Source: Pogonophryne albipinna
Taxonomy: Eukaryota; Chordata; Actinopteri; Perciformes; Artedidraconidae
Assembly (NCBI GenBank): GCA_028583405.1
Contig: CM053259.1
Coordinates: forward strand, 19,505,594-19,569,593
DNA: 64,000 nucleotides
Reading direction: 5' to 3'
Positions 41,901-56,267 of the stretch are shown piece by piece. The notes beneath the pieces are model-generated. The model did no database searches and was not told where the DNA came from. It saw only the letters and a program-made list of their open reading frames with translations. Position 1 is the first letter of the stretch. Each line of letters opens with the position of its first letter. Both the position numbers and the translations under genes were made by a program.

Positions 41901-43468
41901 AAAATGGGGAGATGAAGCTGGGCTTGGACCACTGCACCTGAAACGCTCTGGTGATACGAGCCGCCGTGGTGCTCAAGAGTTTCTCCTTTGGGGGCCGCAA
42001 TGTATGTGTGTGGGAGTCTGGTAGGAAACGAGGCGGCTTGGCTAGATGATGTTACTTGGGAGGTTACAGGTTCCAATGTGGCCACTCCACTTCCACTTAC
42101 AGGGATAATGACTGGTTGGGTGCCAGGAATGAGTAAGTGTTGTTGTAGGCTGGTGTGATAGCTGATCGGCGTATGGCTCCCAGCGCCCCCTGCTATGTAC
42201 CCAATTATAGGTGGCTGAGGGTAGATACTGGAGGAGGGGAGACCCATTGACAGTGACTCTGTGGCGCTGTGGGTGGTCTGGATGACGGTCTGAGGCGACA
42301 GTGTGCTGACAGCAGCTTTCAGGCTGTCCACACTTAATGGGGATGCAAACGTGAAAGAGGAGGAGGTGTTGGAGGAGGAGGTTGTGCGATTGACAGGCTT
42401 GCCCAGGATGATGCCACCTTTCTCCAGGTGTGCGGGGGCACAGGTTGTCAGCTTCTCGTTGCCGGCTCTGTGTTGTACCAGCTGGTGGTCCCCATGGCTG
42501 TTGGGCATCAGCATGAACGAGGTTCTCAGCCCTGAGTGATCGTGAGTGGCGTAGTCTGAGTGCAGAACCAGCTGGCGGGCCTCGTAGGAGGACAAAGACA
42601 ATGTGGCGTCCCGGGATTTGCTCCCTGGCTTAGAGAGGTTGGACTCGGGGGACATTCCAAAACGCCGACCCCTTTCCAGCTCTCCATTGTGGTGCTCTCT
42701 GTGTCTGGAGCCACCTTCATCTTTCCTTGTGGGTCCGTCCGAATACTGCACCACAAGCTGGGACATCCCATGTCCCAAAGAATGGTGGGGGTGCAGTGAC
42801 TGGAGAGGAAGGTGGACGCCTCCTTGGTAATGAGGTGACGGCACAGTCCGTGTTGACGTTGACATCTGAACTTGGTGAGGGTAGAGGTCTGTCGAAGGCG
42901 GAGGCATGGAGGCGCGTGCCGAGGACGCTCTCTGCTGGTCGTGTTTGGAGGCGTGCGAAGGAGCAGACACTGTCTCTGTGTACGAGTGTCTCTGCGCGGC
43001 AAAAGAGGAGGACGAAGAGGAGGTGAGGGGGGGAGGTGGAGGAGGAGGCGGAAGCAATTGAGGGGAGATGTAGCTCGCGTATGGGGCACTGTAGGGTGAG
43101 GCTATGAACTGCAGGTTGGGAGGCAGTTGGGCGTAGTGGACAGTTCCTCCAACAGTGGACTGTGACAGGGCGGACGTATACACTGTAGGAAGAGATGAGA
43201 CGAGACTCAGTGAGGAGGATGAAGAGTCCGAGGTGGAGAAGAGGGATTTATACTGGAGGCTGTCCGACTGACTGGAGCTACGGTGACCGCCCACTCCACT
43301 TTCATTCCCAGCAGCCACGCTGGCCAGCCAGGCCATGTTCTCTGTGCGCTGGCTGTCACTAGCTGGGGGGATGGTGGGGGAGCGGAGTTCAGAGGGTAAT
43401 GTGCTTGAGATGATCTCCCTCTTCTTTGGGGGCAGACATTCATTACTGCGTTCCTGATTGGACTTCAT
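38907..43468 (-). CDS. atxn1: Ataxin-1, two coding exons
   Basis: Nuclear, RNA-binding transcriptional co-repressor; in known orthologues it works with Capicua (CIC). Coding exons on the minus strand are 43468-41618 (617 codons) and 39443-38907 (178 codons plus TGA), giving 795 aa against about 815 in human. The start MKSNQERSNECLPPKKREI is the conserved N-terminus. The AXH domain (dimerisation, CIC and RNA binding) runs from about residue 551 to 668 and is split by the intron: FIKGSIIQLADGELKRVEDL in exon 1, and VSVEVLVEYPFFVFGQGWSS to LKNL in exon 2. The C-terminus keeps RKRRWSAPE: the nuclear signal, the UHM-ligand motif, and the 14-3-3/phosphoserine site at about residue 755 (human Ser776). 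No polyglutamine tract is present. The region instead has an eight-proline run and a serine run. It could be either teleost copy (atxn1a or atxn1b). Confidence 0.96.
39444..41617 (-). other. atxn1 intron splitting the AXH domain
   Basis: The donor is CAG|GTGAGAG at 41618/41617. The acceptor CCTCCAG ends at 39444. The acceptor is preceded by a long C-rich tract (39463-39491 as G on the + strand). The rest (39.5-41.6 kb) shows no repeat or gene. Confidence 0.85.
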
Positions 43469-43968
43469 GCTGACTACGCCTCACGTCCCTAAACTGTACT
43501 TGCTTATCGTTCCTTAACTTTTGGCCTTCTATTGCTTTTCTTTTCTATTTCTGACTTTTTATTTCACTTTCCTTCCTTTTTCTCACTTTTGATGATCTAT
43601 CACTTGTCTCGCCGTAATAAGCTATGAATTCCAAATCTCTACTCTCTTTCTATCTTGTTCACCAAAGCCCGATGTTTATCAGGGTGAGAAGAAGGAAAAT
43701 CCAGACCCTAACAAGCAGGTGAGGAGGGATTAAAGATGGAGATGAAGATATGGAGAGGGGGGTTGGAGGGTGGGGGGAGAGGGGGGGTAGGGCGGTCTGT
43801 TTGGTCCAGAGGTGTTTAGCGGCTGGAGGGTGAGCTCAGAGCTGGAGGGGAGAGAGTCACGACGTCACACCTGCTGCTGCCGCCGAGGACGACGGGGGGC
43901 CGAGTGCGTCGCACTTCATGCGGAATCATTTCCTTGCAAAAGCAAGCCTGCCCACACCCAGCACAATC
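43469..43968 (-). other. atxn1: atxn1 5' leader portion of first coding exon
   Basis: On the minus strand a good acceptor (CTCTCTTCCACAG) ends at 43969, so the coding exon starts at 43968 with 500 nt of 5' UTR. Two upstream ATGs lie near its start. One opens a 37-codon frame (43929-43816, TAA). The other opens a 20-codon frame in another phase. The rest has no ATG before the main start. Confidence 0.7.
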
Positions 43969-44077
43969 CTGTGGAAGAGAGACAGAAACGGCGTTAGAAA
44001 AGGTGTGAAAAGGTTAAATAAAACTAAATAATCACTGAAATGTATTAAATCTTAGATGAAGCATTCTTAGTCTAGGG

Positions 44078-44650
44078 CAGGGGTCGGCAAGCCCTGGCAC
44101 GCGTGCCACCATTAGCACGCGGCACCGTAACCAGTGGAACACTAGGAATAAGTGTGCAAAATATTGACATTTTATTTTCGGATCCTGAACGAGACCGCCG
44201 CCAGAGTGCGTCTCCCCGTTACCTGCAGAAGGAAGCCATGCACGCAACGCAGCCCCGCTCTCTTTAACTCCAGGTGACTTTCTGGCGCTTTCCTCCGTGG
44301 TGCAGTGCTGATCGTTTCACCACAGAGGAAATCACTTCACTAATTGCAGTACCCATAAGGAGCTGTACAAATGCCGCAGTTTTTGCGTGGCTGTTTCTTT
44401 AGTTGAAAGCCCAGTGGCGATCTGCTCATCTCTCATCGAAATAACATGCTACACAGGGGCGGACTGGCCATGTGTGTTCTGGAGAATCACAGAACGGACG
44501 ATCGTCCTTATTATTATGTTCAAACCAATTATTTAAATTTGTTTGTTAAATTCGGCATCAAGTAAGTTGCACTGCTTCCCTGCAGCGAGGCTCCCCCCGC
44601 CCTCCTGTTGACAGTTCACGAGCGTCGAGCTCTTTTTAGCTCTATTTTTG
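44078..44650 (+). mobile_element. hAT-like element remnants
   Basis: CAGGGGTCGGCAAGCCCTGG at 44078 and CAGGGGCGGACTGGCCATGT at 44454 are both typical hAT left ends. The intervening sequence is GC-richer than its surroundings (GGCACGCGTGCC, ACCGCCGCCAGAG). Right ends and target duplications were not found, so boundaries are approximate. Confidence 0.55.
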
Positions 44651-45815
44651 CCACAACATTATGTGAGGAAAGAAATTGAAGCAGGATAAATTAATAATAA
44701 CACAGGCAGTTTTTAAAAGTTGCACCCTTATTAATTATCGAAAAATGGAAACAATTCCAAGAACTTTCCAGCACCTGCTGTACTTGGACATCTGATAACA
44801 AGCCTGTGCTGTACTCAATAAAGTGTGTGTCTGCCATCTGTTAGCAAGGACCCCCTGCTGTAAAGATGGAAAGCTTGGTGTGAATTTCATAAATAATGTA
44901 GAAGCATTTCAAGCACCTCCCCCCACACACACACACACAACCAGCGACACACCATCATGCTTACTCAAACACTGACACCTGGGCATATTCAGTTATGCTG
45001 ACACATGTTCTTTTGGTGACACACAGCTCAAGTTCACACACAAACACACACACTTTCCCCGACAAGTGCACAAAAGCAAAATCAATGAACAACTTAAAGA
45101 CCCTTCCCATTTGTACACTTGGTGAGCAGAGTATTCTATGACTAACAAATGGCAAACAAAAAATGTACAGCTAGCATGGCTGTTGTTACGACAACGCACG
45201 GACTGCATTACAAAATGTGTCTCAGTTTAAAGTTTGCAAGGCAATGAGTTTACATTTTCAACAGCTGAATGTGTTTTATGCTAATAAACGTAAAGAAAAG
45301 TATTATTCACAATAAATCAAAACACACCTAAAATAATTATCTGAAGCAAAATGAAAGTGTGATTATGTTGCATTACTGTTATTTCCTACATGAATAAACG
45401 TCAGGAATTAACTTTCATTCAAACAAATAATCATATAATAATAATTAACACAATGAACATAGACCACATACAACATGTCAAATATAGACTTTTTTTTGTC
45501 ATTTAAAAAGGCACTTCATCCAAATGCCATGACGAGGACAATCAATATAAAAAAAAGAAAATCTTTTCAAATGTATGTCATGATACTTAACAGTATTTAG
45601 ATAAGGAAGTCAGTGAGCGTATCAATTTTTGCATATAAAAATACTTGTGGTTCCTCCATTTAGCCATTCTGGTAACAGACCTGATGATCTGATCTCTGCC
45701 ACTGCCAAGCCACAACATATTTAATCTTCCAACCAGAATGAATTGTTCAACACTTCTGAGACCTCATAAGGTTTATTTGCAAGTTCCTGCAGGGAGATAC
45801 CAATTGCTTTCACAT

Positions 45816-45816
45816 T

Positions 45817-45847
<31 letters not shown>

Positions 45848-45848
45848 T

Positions 45849-45915
<67 letters not shown>
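45816..45915. repeat. (GT)n microsatellite
   Basis: Interrupted GT tract with GAGAGT and GAGT breaks. Confidence 0.9.
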
Positions 45916-45917
<2 letters not shown>

Positions 45918-47799
45918 TGCGTGCGTGTGGCCGTGTGTGTTCTGTATGATGAGAGGCCTCTTGCATCTCAAGCAGATTCCTTTGGTTTTCCAAGTGTCGC
46001 ATTGCTACTATAGCGAAACTGCAAAGACATGCGTAGGAGTAATGCAAATTCACATGATGCACATACAGTATAAGAACACACACACACATACATACACAAA
46101 CACAGACACTTTTTCAAGCACGCACCATCTGTTCAATCAGGCAGGCATGACTCAGAGTGTGTTGAGGTGCTGTTGATCGGTAAGCTTTTAGCACTGAGAT
46201 GCACTCTTCCCTGCCTCTCCCTCCTTCACTCAAACTCCTTTCAACTCCTCTCCTGCCTCAGCCTGCCCACCTCTCCTTCTTCATCACTCCATTTCCAATA
46301 ATCGTTTTCCATCTAGTGTAATGTTCTTAATTGTCTGTCAACCCTTGCTTCTACTCTCTTGGCATTCATTTTCTTCTTGTCTCTCTCCTGTTCGGTGTGT
46401 CATTGAACGTACAGTTGGTGCTGTCGCTGACAATGACAGTGATGATATAGATTGGTATAAAATAATAATCCATGTTCGTTTTCAACCAGCTGTTGCTCAA
46501 ATTAAAACTTTGTGATAAGAGGAATATTATGTGTCTGAGCGCTGTGAGATGAGAGACGTTTCATATCAGCCGTCACATCACAAAGTCAGCACACGCTGCC
46601 TCAGATCTGTTCATGCTGCCATCTATGGCTGCTTTTATCTTCGTACTTTATTTCTGACAGATCACTCTGGCTGGTGAGAAAAGGTTTGTTAGAATTCCAG
46701 GAGAAATATTTAGCATTGTCATATTAGATATATGTATATTGTGTTTGTAATAAGCATGGCAACTATACAAACTATAAAATAGGATATACAATGTAAATCA
46801 ATGGGAACTCTTATTAATGAAGAACAATAGCACCACATCTGCATTAACAACTTTTTTGCCATGTGGGGGCAGCAGAATCAAACGCAGGATATTGACATAT
46901 TACATTTAATATGTCTAACTTGTTAGCAAACTAATGCGTTTTGCCCATCCAGTAGACATGGAGCAACATTAGCATTCACTTGATGGTGGGCTTCTAGTCA
47001 CCTTGCACATATATGACCAATATTCACTCACCTCTTAGCCCTGTATTGGTCTCAACTAAATGTCGAGGGAAAAATGCTCAATTGTCTTCACTACTAACTG
47101 TGTCTGTCTGCTGTTTGGTATTGAACAAGGTGATAAAATGGGCTTTCAGAACTTTCTTCCTGAAAATAGCTGCCTGCTGTGTATGGAAACACACAAAAAT
47201 AAGGATATAAGACCACGAGGTGAAAGATACTACAGTAAGAGAGAAAAAGAGAGAGAAAGAATAGAAAGAGGCTGTGCTTAGAGTGAGTCAGAAGGAGTAA
47301 AAGTACAGAAATGTTTTTGCTGAGAGCTCATCCGCCCTTAATATTAAAGCTTCCAGCATGTAGAGTGGGAAACATTATTATTAACAAACACAATAAAGTT
47401 CATCCAAAACATGATTTGAGAGAGTGATATGAAGTGCAGGAAAGTAGAAAGAGATGCAAGCTAACTGACCTACATTGCAGAAAGAGAGAGTATTGCTTCG
47501 CTGAAACTGACCCTCAAACACACATTCACTGAAAAGCGATGTCACCCGATTCTTGCTGAGTTTGCAACTGTGTGTATGTGTTTGAGTGTGTCTGTGTGTG
47601 TGGGTTTGAATGAATGTGTGTTGACGACCTGTAACCTAAGCCGTCTGTCCTCCATGTGCTTCAGTCTCTTTTTCACACACACACAGACACACACTTTACC
47701 AACGTCTGTGTGTGCATGCGTGAGTCAGTAACCTGAATCGTTCACTCATGCACTATACTATTGTCCTTCTACGGTCAGAACAGTAGAGGTTCTCAGGTT

Positions 47800-48056
<257 letters not shown>

Positions 48057-49268
48057 ACACCCACCCCCCCCCCCGAGTGTACTACTGGATGAATTGTAAA
48101 GTACTCACACTGTCTGCTGTTTGTAACTAAAACTCTGCAGGGACAGAGAATCAAACCTATCTCTCATGTATAAAGTGTATATGAAAAAAAGGATATTCAA
48201 AGTTATATGTTACAGTAATACATGAAACCTTACTTTCTTTTTGACGCATCTAACTTAATAGGCTGAATGGCGGCAATGGCACCATGTACTGCAATAGTAT
48301 GGGCAACATGTTTTAAGTATGGTCCTTTACAACAATTACAAAAGGTAGCAGCAGATATAAACATTAGGTTTCATATTCCTGCGGTACATCTCTGAGCTAC
48401 TGATATCCTCCCAATGCAGGATATACGATTCCTTCCGGGTTCAATGACATTCAATCTGTGGTCAAATTTTAGAAACAATGACAATACACTTTCAGTCAAA
48501 GATTTCCAGCCATATTACGTGCTGTTGAGGTAATCCTAGAAAGTGTATTCTTTGTTTTGTGCTCTACTTCTAAAAGCTGCCGGGCAACACAGAGGTCACT
48601 AAGTTTCCTAAAACGACAAAGTCGCTGGGAGGGGACCTGCAAATGTTTTTTTTAGCTTTGTTGTCAGGAGGCCCAAAACATTTTGGCAGCACACACAACT
48701 GCAGGCGGAGCACAAGGTTAACATCACATCATGCTAATCACTAAAGACATTAGGCTACATAACGTGTTATCACACCCACACACAGTGTTACACTAAACAT
48801 AAAGGCACAATGAATGTTTGCTTATTGGGAAACTCATCTCATGTAATACACTAAATACAAGTCTTACATAAACCAACACACGTGTCACTTTTCTGTCTAC
48901 TTGTGTGTATGGCTACATATGTCTGCTGCATCTGTGTGTGCGTGTGTGTGTGTGAGATGATTGCCCAGTCATAATCATAATCATGATCAAAGGGATAAGT
49001 CCAACGTGATGCGTTATCTCACTGCTAAAAATAGTTCCACCGGAAAGTACAGTGTTGCTGCAGGCTTATACTTCTCTGCCTCTCTCTACTTCTCAATTTT
49101 GTTCCTCTATGTCTCTATGAAGCTTTCTGCCAATGTGCTTTTTCATTAGTGTGGGTGTGTGTTTGCTTATGTGCGTGGACAGAACAGGAACCCTTGCCAG
49201 ACTGGGAACTCTGACACGGCTGCCACTTTATTCCCCGTCACTTTTCACTAGTGATTACACACAAACAA

Positions 49269-49493
<225 letters not shown>

Positions 49494-49754
49494 TGGTCAG
49501 ATAGTGCGGGAGTAATGGAGGATTTGCCATGACGGAGACACTGAGTTAGAGAAGCAAGGGGAAGAGGAGAGGGAGGGGTGACGGAGAAAAAGGGAGTAGT
49601 TATGAGTTACACAAACAAAGAGAGACAGAGATGGAGAGAAACAAATGACTGTGAAAGTGTCTTTCGGAAAACAAACACTTAGGCAGCGTTGCATGACTTG
49701 CACTTTCTCACCCCTCCATAACCCTGAGGGTGGGCGGGAGGTTGGAGGGGTGAG

Positions 49755-49955
49755 GGGGGTGAAGACAGACCGACAGTCTGAGAGAGAGAAGAGCCAATGG
49801 AAAGAGAGGAATGGGAGAAATGTGTGAAGAGAAGAGACAAGACGAGAAGAATAGAGAAGAGACAAGAAGAGAAGAGAATAGTAGAGAAGAGAGGAGAATA
49901 GTAGAGAGGAGAAGAGAGGAGAAGAGAATAGTTGAGAAGAGAAGAGAAGCAGGGA
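49755..49955. repeat. Purine-rich (GAAGA/GAGAATAGTA) tract
   Basis: A largely polypurine stretch of repeating AGAAGAGA and GAGAATAGT units on the + strand. It could form triplex DNA. Confidence 0.75.
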
Positions 49956-50136
49956 GGGGAAAACACTTCAGGGCGACGGGCGAATTAAAGTAACAAGCCA
50001 CGACGATTGTAGGAAAAACTAGGGCAGACGCAATACGCACTTCCAAACGACTTACTGTGATGCATCAGGACACGCTACCTCCCTCTCGTCCCACACACAC
50101 TTCATTCAGAGCAAAAACTGTGTGAAGTCTACTTAC

Positions 50137-50245
50137 CGGGGTAGCAGGAGTCAGCCCACTTCTGCAGCATGCTCTCACTTCCCCTCTCATTCCTTTCCTC
50201 CCTTGCTCTTCTCCTGCTCTGCCGTGTCCCTTGTAAAGCACCCCG

Positions 50246-50279
<34 letters not shown>

Positions 50280-50300
50280 CTCCCCTCGAGCGGAAAATCC
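50137..50300 (-). other. Candidate atxn1 non-coding 5' exon
   Basis: On the minus strand GCTACCCCG is followed by a consensus donor GTAAGTAG at 50136 downward. Upstream sequence is GC-richer, with GAGGGGAAGTGAGAGC and a (GA)n run at about 50251-50277. No acceptor was chosen, so this may be an alternative first exon. The upper limit is arbitrary. It would splice to 43968. Confidence 0.4.
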
Positions 50301-50569
50301 CGAGCAGATTCAGTGTAGTTGTGTTACAAACTGCTCTCGGCCTTTCTCACCCCCCCAAACACACACACACAGCCCTCTCCTAAACCTTGACAGCAAGGCA
50401 GGAAGCTCCCGCACTACCACTGATACACAGCACTCAGGTGATCACACACACACAAAAGTGGTAGCATACACTTGCACACGCCCACAGGGAGGGAGTCCCG
50501 CATGCAGAGCTCCAACGTGTATTATGCAAGGTGGCTGAATGCGAGCCAGAGCTCTCACACTGTCTGCTC

Positions 50570-50790
<221 letters not shown>

Positions 50791-51623
50791 GGCCAACTTC
50801 ATCAGGTATTCATTCAAAAAACACACACACGCCAGCTGGCTGAATGCCCAGAGACCGCTTACAAGCAGCGAAAGAGAACGAGAGAGGGAGGGAGGTTTGT
50901 TACAGTCAGAAGGGCAGAGAGGGGGAGTGTGGAGAAATAAAGAGGGAGGGATAGAGTAAGCAGTAGAGATTAAAGAGAAAGAGAGAGAGAGAATACATGA
51001 AAGAGTGACACAGACAACTCGTGTACACACACAGATATGTTTGAATCTGGGACTGAAGGATAAATCTGTAGTTTTTTTCTTATTTATTGATCAATCATGA
51101 CCTACTAAATGTCAAACAATAGCGAATCAGAATCACCAAGAGCCCCAAGCGATGGTAGGAAAAGTTAGCAACAAACTGATCTCCAGATGAAAATAATAAT
51201 TGTTTTGTTAAGTGCTAATCAATTGTCAAATATTATTCTGCCAGACAACAATTTGATTCTTTGACAAATCGAGTTAGGATTGAGTGTATAATCATTACAG
51301 ATATAACCAAACACATTTAGTTTATACACTTAAACACCCAGGCTAACGAGGAACACACTAAGATCAATGACAGAAACACTATCTGTGTTCCCCTTTTGCA
51401 AACACAGTAGGTAGTTATACTCAGATTCAACGGGGCTGCACTTCCTGCTTTCCACCACTAGATGTCATGACTGATTTCCTCACTGACAGCGAACAGAGTC
51501 TATTTCTGTTAGCTAGCTGACCTAGTTAAAAGACCATTTCAAAGTAAATATAGATTAAATGTGCTCCTCAATGCTAAGAGTTGTAGCACGCACAGGGAAT
51601 ACGTGAGCACTCACTCATAAGAT

Positions 51624-51624
<1 letters not shown>

Positions 51625-51717
<93 letters not shown>

Positions 51718-51722
51718 ACACA

Positions 51723-51753
<31 letters not shown>
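51625..51753. repeat. (CA)n microsatellite with interruptions
   Basis: CA tract broken by AACAC and CACCAC. It adjoins copy B of the duplicated segment. Confidence 0.95.
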
Positions 51754-51770
51754 AAGGAGGTACGACACAG

Positions 51771-51879
51771 TCTCTCACACACTCAAATTTAGAAAGGCCA
51801 TTAACAAGGATGATACACTGGAGTAGGACTATGCTACATACACTTGGCACAGCAAAGAAGGCAGGGAGGGATACATGTA
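51771..51879. repeat. Duplicated 109-bp segment, copy B
   Basis: Same orientation and sequence as 35131-35239. The short link to the CA tract differs slightly (AAAGGAGGTACGACACAG here, AAGGTACGACAG in copy A). Confidence 0.9.
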
Positions 51880-54038
<2,159 letters not shown>

Positions 54039-54323
54039 TGACTGCCAAGCTGGCTTTAATAACAGGCACACCCTTATCACAACCTTAACCATAAAATGCC
54101 CATGTTGTCTTTATAATATATCATTTATAACCTTTTGTAATCATTACATAATCATGTTAACAGTGCCCAGTTACACACACACATCTCTCACCCTCTCTGT
54201 CTCTCTCCCAAACTCTCTGCCAGGCTGTTTGTTAACTTGCTGGCAGTGTAGTGTGCTACTTCAGCCCGAGCCACATCCCATTCACAAACCTACTAATCCA
54301 CACATACTATTAGATCCCTGCTT

Positions 54324-54324
<1 letters not shown>

Positions 54325-54365
<41 letters not shown>
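54325..54365. repeat. (CA)n microsatellite
   Basis: Short CA tract, followed within 15 bp by a (GT)n run at about 54377-54396. Together they form an imperfect inverted pair. Confidence 0.9.
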
Positions 54366-54367
<2 letters not shown>

Positions 54368-54396
54368 GAAGTATGCGTGTGTGTGTGTGTGTGTGT

Positions 54397-56267
54397 AGGA
54401 TTAGGGAGGGACTGGAATGGATGGGTAAATCACTGCTAAGCTCCTCTATTGCTGTATAATCTTACTGAGTACACACACACACACACGCAGACGCATCAGT
54501 GCGTAAATATGCATTCAGATGTGCACATGCGCGCACGCAGACATGAACCCTCTCACTCTTCCATTCTCACACACATACAAAAGCTTGTATTCGCAAACAC
54601 CCACACACACAAACAATAGCAGACATCGCAGACATTCAGACTCACAAATATGCAGACAAAAGTCCAACACACTCATTCAAGGGCAAACGCAGGCATAGAC
54701 ACCCCAATAGTATTTCAAAGACCATACTGTAAATAATCCTGTTTAAAAATGTGTGTTATAGCACAAAAGGGAAATGTAGGAGTGTAGGCAGTTGCAGGGA
54801 GAAAAGGGAAAAGAAGAGAAAAGTAAAAGACTGGAAAGAGGGAGGGAGAGAAAAGAGAGATAATTCAAACTTCATTACACCATCCATTCAAATACTGTAC
54901 CAACACTGTTTTGTTCTTTTAACATAGGACAAAAGAGATGATCAATTATTCTCGAAATTGCAATATGGAGAACTGGTTTTATGAATACAAACATGATGTA
55001 ATTCTGCCCGAGACTACCATGTGAGATACAGTATGATAGTTTGCAGAAGGTTGCTCCTAAAATAGCACTACTTATGGACCTTATCTGGCTTTTCATTCGT
55101 CATTTCAAGTGTTGCCAGATGGAAAATAACCCTCATAGAAGTTATATTTTTGGATGGTACAAGTTTATTTGAAATTTAAAACAAATTTGTGTTGAATTGT
55201 TATGTAAATATGTCTTGTTTTCATATATATAATATTTTGTGTGAACAAATGTGAGGCAATCCCTGTCACTTTTATCTAGTGCTTCAACTAATGGTTTTGT
55301 CAATTTTCAATTAATCTGAGGATAAGTCATTAGCTGTATACATTATGAACAAATTGCTAACAATATGCTAATTTAAAGCATATTTAAATCCACTTCATTA
55401 TTTATCCCACCTCATGTTTGTGCTCCTGTGACCTTTGTAATGTGTGTGGTGAGAAACACGAGCAGGCAATCAGAGGATGTGAGTGAGTGCTGAGCTGAGG
55501 TCAGGGTGAGGAAAGGGGGGCGGGTGAGGAGTGTGTGACTTTAAGGTCCTGCAGGGAGGCACTAAACAGAATGCCTGTGGAGACAAATGCTAATAAACAC
55601 ACACTAATACAGCTTTATGCTTTCCTGCACACACACTTTGTTTTCTCTTTCATGTCAAAAAGCAAGAAAAAAACTGAAAACACATTGTTTTGTTCCCTGA
55701 TGGGGCCTGCATGTGTCCATCTCCATGACAGTTAAGCATACGGTTGTGAGCGCTGAAGGTGAACTGTCCCGCTGTAATGTGGGCATAGCCAGGCAGACTG
55801 GAGCTAATTGGTATGAATGTGCTTGGCAGCAGCTATTGTGTGGATGAAGGAGAGGTGGGCGAAGGCTCAGCGTGTGTCCTTGTCTGGGAATAATGTGTTC
55901 CATCTTTTCAAAGGCTTAAGGACAAAAATGTCAGACAGGCAGCGGCAGTAGTTGAGCATGCAGACTTGAACAAATCATCAAAGGGCCTCTGCTGGAGAAA
56001 ACACACATCCAGCACTCCAGAGACACAACAGGACACACATGCAGCAAACACTGAAGCCATACCACACTCAGTCATTACCAAGAAAAACAAATTCCACTGA
56101 CAGGCACACACACAATCACATTGCACTCCACAGGTGTCTGCATGCCGCCCAGCAGTGTTCCTTCTCCTGGGGCACGGAGCTGAGCAGTGAACACAACAAT
56201 AGACTCTGATCAAATACACAGATCCATATTCACGTCCGTTCACTCTATACAATCTAACAGTATATAA
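54397..56267. other. atxn1 5' intron, no recognised gene
   Basis: Short CA-rich patches at about 54470-54660, then ordinary AT-rich sequence. No gene or element was identified. Confidence 0.5.
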
